64,000 nucleotides of DNA, from contig NZ_CP117877.1 of assembly GCF_028736115.1 (NCBI RefSeq), forward strand, positions 4,722,187 to 4,786,186, written 5' to 3'. The stretch's first letter is position 1. Each line of letters starts with the position of its first letter. Positions 34,244-43,486 of the stretch are shown here, piece by piece. The stretch is from Mucilaginibacter sp. KACC 22063. GTDB lineage: Bacteria > Bacteroidota > Bacteroidia > Sphingobacteriales > Sphingobacteriaceae. The notes beneath the pieces were generated by a model that was not told the DNA's origin, ran no database searches, and saw nothing but the letters and a program-made list of their open reading frames with translations. Both the position numbers and the translations under genes were made by a program.

Positions 34244-34987
34244 TTATGCGTTTTCGGTTTCGAGCGCTATTTGCTCATCAACCAAAATACGTCCACAATG
34301 TTCGCAAACTATGATTTTTTTACGTTGGCGTATATCTGCCTGGCGTTGCGGAGGTATCTGGTTAAAACAGCCAGAGCATGAATCGCGCTGAATGGTTACA
34401 ACTGCTAAACCATTTTTAGCATTCTGGCGTAAACGGCTATAGGCAGTTAATAAACGTGGCTCGATACTTTCTTTAGCGTTATCTGCCTGTGATATTAACT
34501 CTTCCTCTTCTTTCTGCGTCTCTGCAGTAATCGTACCTAACTCGGCTTTTTTAGCTTCCAGGTCATTACGACGGCTTTCTAAATCAGCCGCTGCTTTATC
34601 ATAAACCTGCGTTTTGGTACTGATTTCGTACTCATACTCGCGGATCTTCTTCTCGCTTACCTGGATATCAAGGCCCTGGATTTCTATCTCTTTAGAAATA
34701 GCCTCGTACTCGCGGTTGTTTTTAACATCGTTAAGTTGGGCTTCATATTTCTTAGTATTAGCCTGAGCTTCTTTGATCAGGTTTTTACGGGTTACGATAT
34801 CGTCTTCAAGATCGTCAAGTTCGCCTTTAATCTTGTTGATACGTGTTTCCAGCTGGGCAACATCGTCTTCCAGATCGGCAACCTCCATAGGCAGTTCCCC
34901 TCTTATCTGGCGGATTCTGTCGATTTTGGTGTGAATGGTTTGTAGTTCGAATAAAGCTTTAAGCTTTTGCTCTACGGTTTGTTCCAT
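34244..34987 (-). CDS. Coiled-coil zinc-ribbon protein (CT398-like)
   Basis: A 247-residue cytoplasmic protein: a long antiparallel coiled coil (residues about 10-190) followed by a C4 zinc ribbon (SCSGCFNQIPPQ and CEHCGRIL). The start is the ATG at 34987 (MEQTVEQKL), whose first base is the last base of the Nif3 gene's stop codon, so translation is coupled. Homologues such as CT398 and HP0958 bind RNA or secretion/flagellar components; pairing with Nif3-family genes is widespread. The precise role is unknown. Confidence 0.9.
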   Translation of the reverse strand: MEQTVEQKLKALFELQTIHTKIDRIRQIRGELPMEVADLEDDVAQLETRINKIKGELDDLEDDIVTRKNLIKEAQANTKKYEAQLNDVKNNREYEAISKEIEIQGLDIQVSEKKIREYEYEISTKTQVYDKAAADLESRRNDLEAKKAELGTITAETQKEEEELISQADNAKESIEPRLLTAYSRLRQNAKNGLAVVTIQRDSCSGCFNQIPPQRQADIRQRKKIIVCEHCGRILVDEQIALETENA

Positions 34988-36084
34988 CAAATAAAATATT
35001 TTATGGGGTTTGTATTAATTTCTGTTAAACGGACGGCAAAGTTAGCAAATTTTTTTTGAATAATTTCATATAATAAATTCTGCGTAAATTGCTCACTTTC
35101 AAAATGTCCCACGTCAGCAATCACAACTTTTTTTTCGGCATCAAAAAACTCATGATACTTATAGTCGGCAGTAATAAAAAAGTCGGCTCCGGCACTAATA
35201 GCCTGCTTTAATAAAAAGCCTCCCGACCCACCACAAACCGCTACTCTTCTTACCGGTTTGCCCCTTAATTCGGTATGGCGTATCACCTGTGCTTTAAGGC
35301 TATATTTAACGTGGCGTAAAAACTCCTCCTCTGTAAGCGGAATTTCCAGTTCGCCGATCATCCCTGAACCAACCTGCTGATGCTGGTTGGTAACCGGATA
35401 TAAATCATAAGCTACCTCCTCATAAGGATGCGCCAAAAACAGTGCCACCAGCAATTTATTCTCTAAATTGACAGGATATATTGTTTCTATCTTAATCTCT
35501 GCCTCGTGATGCTGCTGCCCCGGAAGACCGACAAACGGATCGCTGTTCTCATTTCCCTTAAACGTTCCTGTGCCTTCGCTATTAAAACTACATTCGCTGT
35601 AGTTGCCAATATGCCCCGCCCCTGCTTTAAACAAGGCATCGCGCACCTGCGCAGCCTGCGCTTTAGGCACGTAGGTTACCAGTTTTTTAAGTATGTTGTT
35701 TTTCGGAGAAAGGATATGGCTGTCTTTTAAGCCAAGTACATCGCATATACGCTGGTTAACCCCGCCTGTCACATTGTCAAGATTGGTATGAATGGCATAA
35801 ATAGCAATATGATGCCTTATCGCCTTTTCAACTACCCTTTGTACATAGGTTTGCCCGTTAAATTTCTTTATTCCCTTAAAAACAATGGGGTGGTGCGATA
35901 CGATCAACTGGCAGCCTTTGGCAATAGCCTCATCAACTACCGCTTCTGTGCAGTCAAGCGAGATCAGCGCCTGGTGGATCTCCTGATCCGGCCGGCCAAC
36001 GATCAACCCCGAATTATCATAGTCTTCCTGGTAAGCCAGCGGCGCAAGGCTTTCCAGGTAATTGGTTAGTTCAGCTAACTTCAT
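34987..36084 (-). CDS. Nif3-like dinuclear-metal protein
   Basis: A 365-residue member of the Nif3/YbgI family (GTP cyclohydrolase I type 2 homologue). The metal-binding parts are visible: IVSHHPIVFKG near residue 63 and the C-terminal HFESEQF. A central insert of about 130 residues (PII-like/CutA-like) is present, as in Gram-positive and Bacteroidota members. The ATG at 36084 (MKLAELTNYLE) is chosen; a longer frame to 36147 runs into the DUF2905 gene. It forms a hexameric toroid in studied homologues; the reaction is unknown. Confidence 0.9.
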   Translation of the reverse strand: MKLAELTNYLESLAPLAYQEDYDNSGLIVGRPDQEIHQALISLDCTEAVVDEAIAKGCQLIVSHHPIVFKGIKKFNGQTYVQRVVEKAIRHHIAIYAIHTNLDNVTGGVNQRICDVLGLKDSHILSPKNNILKKLVTYVPKAQAAQVRDALFKAGAGHIGNYSECSFNSEGTGTFKGNENSDPFVGLPGQQHHEAEIKIETIYPVNLENKLLVALFLAHPYEEVAYDLYPVTNQHQQVGSGMIGELEIPLTEEEFLRHVKYSLKAQVIRHTELRGKPVRRVAVCGGSGGFLLKQAISAGADFFITADYKYHEFFDAEKKVVIADVGHFESEQFTQNLLYEIIQKKFANFAVRLTEINTNPIKYFI

Positions 36085-36097
36085 AGGGGCAATATAC

Positions 36098-36328
36098 TTA
36101 CCAATTGAGCCAACGCCAAATCCTGACGATAATATACAACAGGACATTCAGCAACAGCAGCGTAGTAAACGGAAAGTAAAACCTGAAGTTTTCCCGCTCT
36201 ATGCGTATGTCGCCGGGTAAGTTGCCAAGCCAGTTCAGTTTACTCCCAAAGAAGTAAATGACAATACCCGCAATAAGCACAACTCCACCAATAACAATCA
36301 GCACTTTCCCTACACCATCATTATCCAT
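36098..36328 (-). CDS. DUF2905 family small membrane protein
   Basis: A 76-residue protein with two transmembrane helices. The sequence between them, FFGSKLNWLGNLPGDIRIERENFRF, is the signature of DUF2905 (GNLPGDI...). Function unknown. It is 13 bases upstream of nif3 and 3 bases downstream of the TM2 gene, suggesting one transcript for the whole 37.4-34.2 kb minus-strand group. Confidence 0.9.
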   Translation of the reverse strand: MDNDGVGKVLIVIGGVVLIAGIVIYFFGSKLNWLGNLPGDIRIERENFRFYFPFTTLLLLNVLLYIIVRIWRWLNW

Positions 36329-36331
36329 ATA

Positions 36332-36688
36332 TTATGGGGCCATCTGGGCAATCTGCATACTTTCGTATGCCATTTTGCTATTGTATTCGTTGGTTAGGCT
36401 TTTATAATTGATCAGATCAACAACAGTACCGATGAAGCATAAGCCCGCGGTTAAAAAATACAAGATCCCCATTCCTACCTGCCCAAGTATAAAGCGGTGA
36501 ATACCAGCAAAGCCAATAAGGCCCAACAATGCAAACAGTAATATGTCCTGTGCGCTTTTGCGGCGGCCAGCATATATGCTTAAAAAGTTACGTTTTTGAT
36601 TTTCAGTAAGATTGGCGCTCATTTGCTGCAAAAAGTTCATTTCCTCAAAAGTAACGCCAGGGAAAGAGGCAAAAGAATTATATTCCAT
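36332..36688 (-). CDS. TM2 domain protein
   Basis: A 118-residue protein with a soluble N-terminal 40 residues and a TM2 domain: two helices joined by a short loop (LIGFAGIHRFILGQVGMGILYFLTAG followed by GTVVDLINY). The pattern of G, HRF and DxxxY is typical. The N-terminal part starts with a conserved Bacteroidota stretch (FLQQMSANLTENQKRNFL). Role unknown. The gene overlaps the upstream DUF2752 gene by 11 nt. Confidence 0.9.
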   Translation of the reverse strand: MEYNSFASFPGVTFEEMNFLQQMSANLTENQKRNFLSIYAGRRKSAQDILLFALLGLIGFAGIHRFILGQVGMGILYFLTAGLCFIGTVVDLINYKSLTNEYNSKMAYESMQIAQMAP

Positions 36689-36992
36689 GATGATAAGTGC
36701 TATGTTTTTTAAATTTAGATAAACGCAGGTACAAAATGTAACAAATGCGGTGAAAAATAATTAACAAAGCAGGCACGCCCAATTGATGTGTCGCAAAAGA
36801 TCTTTTCAGATCACCATGCAATAACCATGAGATGGCATGCCCTAAACCACATCCCGGGCACCAGTTAAAACCCATCAGCTTTAAAGGGCACAAAGTAAAA
36901 TGGCTACTGCTGCCCGGGTCTGATAAACCCAGCGCAACAATAGCCATTGTCCAAAATATCAGTTCGAAATTATTTTTAACCAGCTTAATCAA
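36678..36992 (-). CDS. DUF2752 family membrane protein
   Basis: A 104-residue protein with two or three hydrophobic helices. The DUF2752 signature is visible: FTLCPLKLMGFNWCPGCGLGHA (CPxCG core, residues about 33-55), which may bind a metal or form disulfides. The frame starts at a TTG (36992), inside the end of the DUF4199 gene; an ATG at 36947 would delete the first helix. TM2-DUF2752 pairs are common in Bacteroidota; function unknown. Confidence 0.82.
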   Translation of the reverse strand: MIKLVKNNFELIFWTMAIVALGLSDPGSSSHFTLCPLKLMGFNWCPGCGLGHAISWLLHGDLKRSFATHQLGVPALLIIFHRICYILYLRLSKFKKHSTYHHGI

Positions 36993-37389
36993 TTTTTTTG
37001 GAATTGGTCATCAGTATTAGCGTTGCCGCAAAGCAAGATATAATACCGATCAGCAATGCTCCAAATAAACGGCCCGAAAAATCTCTGAAATTACTTCCGT
37101 CTACATAATTGATGTACACTACCCCAATAAAACCGGCGATAACACCACCTAATATGATAATCTTAAAGCTTTGCACAATACCTTCAAGGAAACCCATTTT
37201 GCCTCCAAGATCATGATCGCGGTAGCTTTTCAATCCCCAAAAAACACCGACAACCGGTATCAGTATAGATATATATTCAATAGGTGCTACCTGGTCGTTA
37301 AACATGGTGTAACCAGCCCAGCGCATAATAAGCAGCCATAAACCGCTTAAAAGCCCGATGATTAAACCTGATAATACTGCGTTTTTCAT
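36985..37389 (-). CDS. DUF4199 family membrane protein
   Basis: A 134-residue protein with four transmembrane helices (residues about 5-25, 35-52, 70-92, 105-127). The segment FWGLKSYRDHDLGGKMGFLEG between helices two and three is characteristic of DUF4199. Function unknown. It is the first gene of the overlapping small-membrane-protein group and overlaps the DUF2752 gene by 8 nt. Confidence 0.87.
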   Translation of the reverse strand: MKNAVLSGLIIGLLSGLWLLIMRWAGYTMFNDQVAPIEYISILIPVVGVFWGLKSYRDHDLGGKMGFLEGIVQSFKIIILGGVIAGFIGVVYINYVDGSNFRDFSGRLFGALLIGIISCFAATLILMTNSKKID

Positions 37390-37566
37390 TGTTATAAATG
37401 TTTGTTAGAGTTTTTGATTGATGTTGGTTGCCTGCTGACCAGCTATCATTTAAAGGATTGATAGTAAAAGATTGTTTGTTTTAACCTGTAAAAAAGCCAC
37501 AGCGCGTTAAACGTAACTTATTTGTTTGCATAAAGCAGCAGCCATAAACGTTGGCTCCGTTTTTGC

Positions 37567-37574
37567 TATATTTG
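37567..37574 (+). promoter_or_regulatory. -7 promoter box (TATATTTG) of mfd
   Basis: Perfect TAnnTTTG box that ends 7 bases before the TTG start codon of mfd. There is no TTG at the usual upstream distance (nearest 13 bases away). The transcript leader would be very short. Confidence 0.5.
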
Positions 37575-37581
37575 CAGCGTT

Positions 37582-40500
37582 TTGAATATTCGTGATATTT
37601 TAGAACGTTACAAGGGCGACAGCCGGGTACAGCAACTTGCAAAGTCGCTTAACTCGGGTAAAAACCCTCGTATACAATTGCGGGGGCTCGTCGGATCAAG
37701 CGATGCCACGGTGGCGATAGCATTGTGGTTTTTGCAGCATCAGCATATGATATTTGTGCTGCCCGACCGTGAAGAGGCCAGCTATTTTCAGGCCGACCTT
37801 GAAAACCTTACCGGGCAGGAGGTGCTGTTGTTTCCATCATCATACCGTAAAGCATTTGAATTTACGCAACCCGATGCCAGCAATGTATTGGCGCGTGCAG
37901 AGGTATTGAATGAGCTGAATCATACTTCATCTGTAGGCCGGCTTATTATAACCTACCCCGAAGCTTTGGCCGAAAAGGTAATCGACCGCAGTTCGCTTGA
38001 AAAAAACACGCTTGAAATTTCGATCAGCAATAACCTGAGCATTGATTTTATCAACGAGTTTCTAATCGAATATGATTTTGAACGGGTTGATTTTGTTTAT
38101 GAACCGGGGCAGTTTTCTGTTCGCGGCGGTATTGTGGACATTTTCTCGTTTTCGCATGACCTGCCTTACCGTATCGAATTCTTTGGTGATTTTATAGAAT
38201 CCATCCGCACATTTGAAATTGAAAGCCAGCTGTCTGTAGAGCAGATCAAGAGCATCACGATTGTGCCTAACGTACAGTCGAAGTTCTTGACAGAGAATAA
38301 TATTTCGCTGCTTGAGTATGCCGAAGCCGGCACACAGGTTTGGATAAGGGACGTGCAGTTTACGCTTGACATTATAAAAGATGGCTATAAAAAAGCCTCG
38401 CAGCTTTGGAAAGCGCTTTCGGCCGAAGATAAAAACCAGAACCCCGACTGGATTGACCCTAAATTCAGCTTTACAGACGAAAAGCTGATAGCCGATCAGC
38501 TGTATGATTTCCCTGTTATTGAATTTGGCAAGCAGTTCTTTTATGAAACACAGCACCAGATCAATTTTGACATAAGGCCGCAGCCATCTTTTAATAAAGA
38601 TTTCAGCCTGCTGATGCACAACATCAAGAATAACGAGGCTGACCACATCGAAAACCTGATATTTACCGATTCGCCTAAACAGGTGGAAAGGCTATATGCT
38701 ATTTTCGAGGATCTGGATAAGACCATCAAGTTTACCCCCATCAATATTGCTGTACGCGAAGGCTTTGTTGACCGCGAACTTAAACTGGCTTGCTATACAG
38801 ACCACCAGATCTTTGATCGTTACTATAAATACAAGCTGCGCAAGGGCTACCAGCGCTCGCAGGCCATTACGCTTAAAGAACTGCGTGAGCTTAAACCGGG
38901 CGATTATGTAACCCACATTGACCACGGTATTGGCAAATACGCCGGCCTGGAAAAGGTGGAGGTTAACGGCAAAATGCAGGAAATGATCAGGCTTATCTAT
39001 GCCGACAACGACCTGCTGTATGTTAACATCAATTCGCTAAACCGGATATCCAAGTTCAGCGGTAAAGAAGGGTCTATCCCTAAAATGAACAAACTGGGTA
39101 CAGATACCTGGGAAAAGCTGAAGAAAACAACAAAAAAAAAAGTTAAAGACATAGCCCGCGATTTAATTAAGCTTTATGCTAAACGTAAATCACAACAAGG
39201 CACTGCCTTTACACCCGATAGCTACCTGCAAACCGAGCTGGAAGCTTCTTTCTTATACGAAGACACTCCCGACCAGGAAAAAGCAACTGCCGATTTCAAA
39301 AAGGATATGGAATCGCCGCACCCGATGGACCGCCTTATTTGCGGCGACGTGGGTTTCGGAAAAACGGAGGTTGCTGTGCGTGCCGCATTTAAAGCCGTTA
39401 CAGACAGTAAGCAGGTTGCCGTTTTAGTGCCTACCACTATTCTTGCTGCACAACATTATAAAACATTCTCAGAACGCCTTAAAGGCTTTCCTTGCAATAT
39501 AGATTATATCAACCGCTTTAAATCGAGCAAGCAGATCAAGGATTCCCTTGCAAAGCTTGCCGAAGGTAAGATTGATATCATCATTGGTACTCACCGCCTG
39601 GTTAGCAAGGATGTTAAGTTTAAAGACCTCGGCTTGATGATTATTGATGAGGAGCAAAAGTTTGGTGTATCTACCAAAGAGAAGCTGAAGCAGATGCGCG
39701 TAAACGTAGACACGCTTACGCTTACGGCAACACCTATTCCGCGTACACTGCACTTCTCGCTAATGGGTGCCCGCGATTTATCTATTATTTCCACCCCTCC
39801 TCCTAACCGCCAGCCAGTAACTACAGAGCTGCATGTGTTTAACGATAAACTGATCAAAGAAGCTGTTGAGTACGAGATAGACCGCGGTGGGCAGGTATTC
39901 TTTATCCATAACCGGGTGGCCGACTTAGCTCAACTGGGCGGCATGATACGTAAACTGGTACCAAAGGCGCGCATTGGTATTGCACACGGCCAGCTAGAAG
40001 GCGATGACCTGGAAGATGTAATGTTAAAATTCGTCAGCGCAGAGTATGATGTATTGGTTGCTACCACCATTATTGAGGCCGGTTTGGATATCCCGAACGC
40101 CAACACCATTATCATTAACCATGCGCATATGTTTGGCCTAAGCGATTTGCACCAGATGCGAGGACGCGTTGGCCGGAGCAATAAAAAGGCTTTTTGTTAT
40201 CTGTTGAGTCCGCCATTATCTACCCTTACGCCAGAGGCACGTAAGCGCTTAAGCGCCATAGAAGAATTCAGTGATTTAGGTAGCGGCTTTAACGTAGCCA
40301 TGCGCGATCTGGACATTCGCGGCAGCGGTAACTTATTAGGCGCCGAGCAAAGTGGCTTTATTGCAGAGATTGGCTTTGAGATGTATCATAAGATACTTGA
40401 CGAGGCGATACAGGAACTAAAAGAAGACGAGTTTAAAGAGGTGTTTCAGGATGAAAAGCCAAGGCCATTTATCTCATTTACACAAATAGATACCGATCTT

Positions 40501-40932
40501 GAAATTTTAATCCCCGACGAGTATGTAACCAGCATCGCCGAGCGGTACAACCTGTATACCGAACTCTCTAAACTGGAGAACGAAACAGAACTACAGGCTT
40601 TTGCACAACAACTGTCAGACAGGTTTGGCCCTATCCCCCGGCAGGTGAATGATCTGTTAAACACTATGCGTTTGCAATGGCTGGGTAAGGCTATTGGCTT
40701 TGAAAAGATCTCCTTAAAGAAAAACATACTGCGGGGGTATTTCATTACTAACCAGCAGTCGCCATATTTTGAAACTGATGCCTTTAGGCAGGTGCTTAGC
40801 TACGTACAGCAAAATCCAAGACGAGTTAATTTGAAGGAAGTTAAGAATACCTTACGCATCAGTATTGAAGGTGTACAAACCATTGAGCAGGCGGTTGATT
40901 TGTTGAATGAAATGGCTGGCGTTACTGCCTGA
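37582..40932 (+). CDS. mfd: Transcription-repair coupling factor
   Basis: A 1,116-residue Mfd, the DNA translocase that removes stalled RNA polymerase and recruits UvrA. Domain order is complete: UvrB-like N-terminal part (GLVGSSDATVAIALW near the start), the RNA-polymerase-interacting domain (LKPGDYVTHIDHGIGKYAGL near 440), RecG-like helicase (Walker A GDVGFGKTE near 587, DEEQ at about 689, TATPIPRTL, motif VI QMRGRVGRS) and the C-terminal TRCF domain. The first codon is TTG (37582; NIRDILERY); no ATG exists before conserved sequence. Confidence 0.96.
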   Translation: MNIRDILERYKGDSRVQQLAKSLNSGKNPRIQLRGLVGSSDATVAIALWFLQHQHMIFVLPDREEASYFQADLENLTGQEVLLFPSSYRKAFEFTQPDASNVLARAEVLNELNHTSSVGRLIITYPEALAEKVIDRSSLEKNTLEISISNNLSIDFINEFLIEYDFERVDFVYEPGQFSVRGGIVDIFSFSHDLPYRIEFFGDFIESIRTFEIESQLSVEQIKSITIVPNVQSKFLTENNISLLEYAEAGTQVWIRDVQFTLDIIKDGYKKASQLWKALSAEDKNQNPDWIDPKFSFTDEKLIADQLYDFPVIEFGKQFFYETQHQINFDIRPQPSFNKDFSLLMHNIKNNEADHIENLIFTDSPKQVERLYAIFEDLDKTIKFTPINIAVREGFVDRELKLACYTDHQIFDRYYKYKLRKGYQRSQAITLKELRELKPGDYVTHIDHGIGKYAGLEKVEVNGKMQEMIRLIYADNDLLYVNINSLNRISKFSGKEGSIPKMNKLGTDTWEKLKKTTKKKVKDIARDLIKLYAKRKSQQGTAFTPDSYLQTELEASFLYEDTPDQEKATADFKKDMESPHPMDRLICGDVGFGKTEVAVRAAFKAVTDSKQVAVLVPTTILAAQHYKTFSERLKGFPCNIDYINRFKSSKQIKDSLAKLAEGKIDIIIGTHRLVSKDVKFKDLGLMIIDEEQKFGVSTKEKLKQMRVNVDTLTLTATPIPRTLHFSLMGARDLSIISTPPPNRQPVTTELHVFNDKLIKEAVEYEIDRGGQVFFIHNRVADLAQLGGMIRKLVPKARIGIAHGQLEGDDLEDVMLKFVSAEYDVLVATTIIEAGLDIPNANTIIINHAHMFGLSDLHQMRGRVGRSNKKAFCYLLSPPLSTLTPEARKRLSAIEEFSDLGSGFNVAMRDLDIRGSGNLLGAEQSGFIAEIGFEMYHKILDEAIQELKEDEFKEVFQDEKPRPFISFTQIDTDLEILIPDEYVTSIAERYNLYTELSKLENETELQAFAQQLSDRFGPIPRQVNDLLNTMRLQWLGKAIGFEKISLKKNILRGYFITNQQSPYFETDAFRQVLSYVQQNPRRVNLKEVKNTLRISIEGVQTIEQAVDLLNEMAGVTA

Positions 40933-40933
40933 C

Positions 40934-41620
40934 CTATTTCATTTTTTTAACAGTAGCCCATATAGTATCTGCCATTTTTTGCATCCCCTTATCGCCGGGA
41001 TGCCCCTGTACAGAAGCATCAACATTTTGCAGGTCAAACGCATAATTGCTGATATCGCGGCCTAAAAATTCAAGAGAAATATAGGGTGTATACCGGCTCA
41101 TAATCGTGTTAACATACCCCCTGTCGGGCCAAAAAGAGCCTGCGGCTAAAACTTTCAGATCTGGATTACCGACTTTCATATAGTTGATCAGTGCCTGGTA
41201 TCTTTTGGCAAAAGCAACCGAATCAAATGTGCTTTGCACGTTTTCACCAATACGCAGAATCAGCAGATCTGGCTTACTGTAACGGTAAGCTTTTAAGTTG
41301 GCATCAAGATCGTATGTATTGTATCCTAACTCAAATCCGGAAATATTGGTTGACTGTATGCTACAGTTAGCATTTTCTGCCTTAAAATGCGCGGCAAGCA
41401 AGTGTACATAATCTTTTTCCGGAACGGATGCCGCCATTCCCCAGTTGCCCATCCAGCCAATAGACAAATTCTGCTGTGAATAAGTAATGCTGTTCCCTAA
41501 TATTACCACATTACTAAAAGCTGTGCTTTTAACTACCGGTTTAATCTCTGATTTTTGTTTACTGCAGGCCAATAATATAAGTGCAGACAGAAAGATAAGC
41601 CATAAGTTCTTCATGCTCAT
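40934..41620 (-). CDS. SGNH/GDSL-type hydrolase lipoprotein
   Basis: A 228-residue protein with a lipoprotein signal (lipobox LLAC, Cys19). The SGNH blocks are recognisable: block I is VVILGNSITYSQQ, which has GNS in place of GDS (Ser present), block III is DLLILRIGENVQ with the catalytic-helper Asn/Glu region, and block V QGHPGDKGM carries the His with an Asp/Pro context. The expected role is acyl-ester hydrolysis at the cell surface; substrate unknown. ATG 41620 overlaps the hpt stop by one base (TAATG). Confidence 0.82.
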   Translation of the reverse strand: MSMKNLWLIFLSALILLACSKQKSEIKPVVKSTAFSNVVILGNSITYSQQNLSIGWMGNWGMAASVPEKDYVHLLAAHFKAENANCSIQSTNISGFELGYNTYDLDANLKAYRYSKPDLLILRIGENVQSTFDSVAFAKRYQALINYMKVGNPDLKVLAAGSFWPDRGYVNTIMSRYTPYISLEFLGRDISNYAFDLQNVDASVQGHPGDKGMQKMADTIWATVKKMK

Positions 41621-42162
41621 TACGCGCTCACCAAACGGTAAATCTCATTCAGGTTGCGCCCCTGCTCTTTATAGTCGAGCCCATAGCCAACCACAAACTC
41701 ATTTTCTATTTCAAAACCTATATATCTTAATTCCTGGATATAGATCTCGATAGCTGCAGTTTTAGATAGCAGTGCGCAAACCGTTAACGATGCGGGCTTA
41801 TGTATCTTCAATCGTTCAATTAAGTAAGCCAGCGTATTACCCGAGTCAATGATGTCTTCTACAATAATTACATGTCGCCCGGCTATATCAACGCTCAAAT
41901 CAATATCATTACGCACATTACGGGTGGTGCTGGTACCGCCATAATAAGAGGCCAGCTTGGTAAAAGTAATTTCGCACGGAACGGTAACATGCTTAACCAA
42001 ATCAGCAATAAACATAAAACTACCGTTCAGCACCCCTAAAAATACAGGGGTTTTATCTGCATACTCATTGCTTAGTTGCTTTCCAAGTGCTTCAATCCGG
42101 CTTTCTAAAGCTTTTTTATCTATCAAAGGTTCAAACTCAAGGTCAGCAACTTTTACTTTCAT
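41620..42162 (-). CDS. hpt: Hypoxanthine phosphoribosyltransferase
   Basis: A 180-residue type-I phosphoribosyltransferase of purine salvage, converting hypoxanthine (and guanine) plus PRPP to nucleotides. The PRPP loop is VIIVEDIIDSGNTLAYL (residues about 97-113); LNGSFMF and YIGFEIENEFVVGYGLDY are also family-typical. It is translated from an ATG only 4 bases after a perfect promoter box, and is coupled to the downstream SGNH gene. Confidence 0.95.
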   Translation of the reverse strand: MKVKVADLEFEPLIDKKALESRIEALGKQLSNEYADKTPVFLGVLNGSFMFIADLVKHVTVPCEITFTKLASYYGGTSTTRNVRNDIDLSVDIAGRHVIIVEDIIDSGNTLAYLIERLKIHKPASLTVCALLSKTAAIEIYIQELRYIGFEIENEFVVGYGLDYKEQGRNLNEIYRLVSA

Positions 42163-42166
42163 GCTA

Positions 42167-42174
42167 CAAATTTA
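42167..42174 (-). promoter_or_regulatory. -7 promoter box (TAAATTTG) of hpt
   Basis: Perfect TAnnTTTG on the minus strand, ending 4 bases before the hpt start codon. A TTG appears 22 bases upstream (42197-42199), slightly further than the usual 19-21. Confidence 0.55.
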
Positions 42175-42238
42175 ATTAATAAACCCTTGTAGCCCACAAA
42201 ATTATCTCCTCTTTTATTGTCATCTTTGACGTTCTTAT

Positions 42239-43468
42239 ATGGAATACCAGCTTCATACATTACAAAACGGCATACGTGTACTTTATCATCCGGCACAATC
42301 GATAGTCAGTCACAGCTGCCTTATGATTAATGCCGGTGCGCGCGACGAAACGCCAGAGCAGGAAGGCCTTGCACATTTTATAGAGCATTTACTTTTTAAG
42401 GAAACTAGCCGCCGCAATACCAGCCAGATTCTTAACCGGCTGGAACTAGTAGGCGCCGATCTGAATGCCTACACCACAAAAGAATATACCTGCATACATG
42501 CATCCTTTTTAAACCAACACCTGGAACGAACTATCGACCTATTCGAGGACATTGTTTTTCATTCCACCTTTCCCGACGAGGAAATTGAGAAGGAACGCGG
42601 TGTAATATTAGATGAGATTGCATCCTATCTCGATCAGCCCGAAGAAGCGGTACAGGACGATTTCGAGTCGCTCCTTTTTAAAGGGCACCCACTCGGCGGC
42701 AATATTTTAGGCACGATTAATACCGTTAAAAAAATATCCAAGATTGACATTAAAAGCTTTATAGATAAAAACTATAACACCAGCCAAATTATATTTGCAG
42801 TAAGCGGAAATTATGATTTTAAGCGCTTAATAAAACTTTTCGAAAAGTATTTTTCGCATATACCGGCTAATAACAATACCAAAAACAGAAAGCGGCCAGC
42901 GCAAAACCCCGCTTCAACACAACGGGAAAGCAAAGCAATATCACAAACGCATTGCGTTATAGGCACGCAGGCTTATCCCTCATCACATCCTAAAAAAAGC
43001 GGATTGCTGTTAGTAAATAACCTGCTTGGGGGCATGGGCATGAGCAGCAGGCTTAACCTGGAAATAAGGGAAAAATACGGGATAGCCTACACCATAGAAT
43101 CAAACTATATTCCGTTTACTGATACCGGTTTATTTACCATCTATTTTGGAACCGACAGCGAAAAAGCAGAACGTGCGATAAAACTGGTGAACAAAGAGCT
43201 AAAGAAGCTGCGCGAAAACAAATTAGGTACAGTGCAGCTGCATCAGGCTAAACAAAAATTTACCGGGCAGATTGTACTTGCCGAAGAAAACCGGATGAAC
43301 CTGATTATCTCCATGGCTAAAAGTCTGATGGATTTTAACCATATTGACTCGCTTGAAGATGTGATTAATAAAATTAACGCTGTAACTGCTGACGATGCAT
43401 TGGAAATAAGCAACGAAATTCTGGATGCCAATCAGCTTACCACGCTGATGTTTGAGCCAACAGATTAA
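42239..43468 (+). CDS. M16 family zinc peptidase
   Basis: A 409-residue processing-peptidase-like enzyme. The inverted zinc motif HxxEH is His46-xx-Glu49-His50 (AHFIEHLLFKE) and the third ligand is Glu126 in RGVILDEIASY. The C-terminal half contains the family's R/Y substrate-binding region (NLEIREKYGIAYTIES). There is no signal peptide, so it probably acts in the cytoplasm. The stop is 18 bases before def, but def has its own promoter inside the end of this gene. Confidence 0.93.
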   Translation: MEYQLHTLQNGIRVLYHPAQSIVSHSCLMINAGARDETPEQEGLAHFIEHLLFKETSRRNTSQILNRLELVGADLNAYTTKEYTCIHASFLNQHLERTIDLFEDIVFHSTFPDEEIEKERGVILDEIASYLDQPEEAVQDDFESLLFKGHPLGGNILGTINTVKKISKIDIKSFIDKNYNTSQIIFAVSGNYDFKRLIKLFEKYFSHIPANNNTKNRKRPAQNPASTQRESKAISQTHCVIGTQAYPSSHPKKSGLLLVNNLLGGMGMSSRLNLEIREKYGIAYTIESNYIPFTDTGLFTIYFGTDSEKAERAIKLVNKELKKLRENKLGTVQLHQAKQKFTGQIVLAEENRMNLIISMAKSLMDFNHIDSLEDVINKINAVTADDALEISNEILDANQLTTLMFEPTD

Positions 43469-43481
43469 ATCTGTAATTTTG
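43452..43481 (+). promoter_or_regulatory. def promoter: TTG-N19-TAATTTTG
   Basis: TTG at 43452-43454 and TAATTTTG at 43474-43481 are 19 bases apart, a full match to the Bacteroidota consensus. The -33 element lies inside the peptidase gene, and the box ends 5 bases before the def ATG, predicting a nearly leaderless mRNA. Confidence 0.72.
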
Positions 43482-43486
43482 CATTT

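Noticed and set aside
38062..38646. 194-codon open frame on the minus strand in mfd
   Set aside because: Antisense shadow of conserved Mfd domains, with no promoter and no homology-like pattern.
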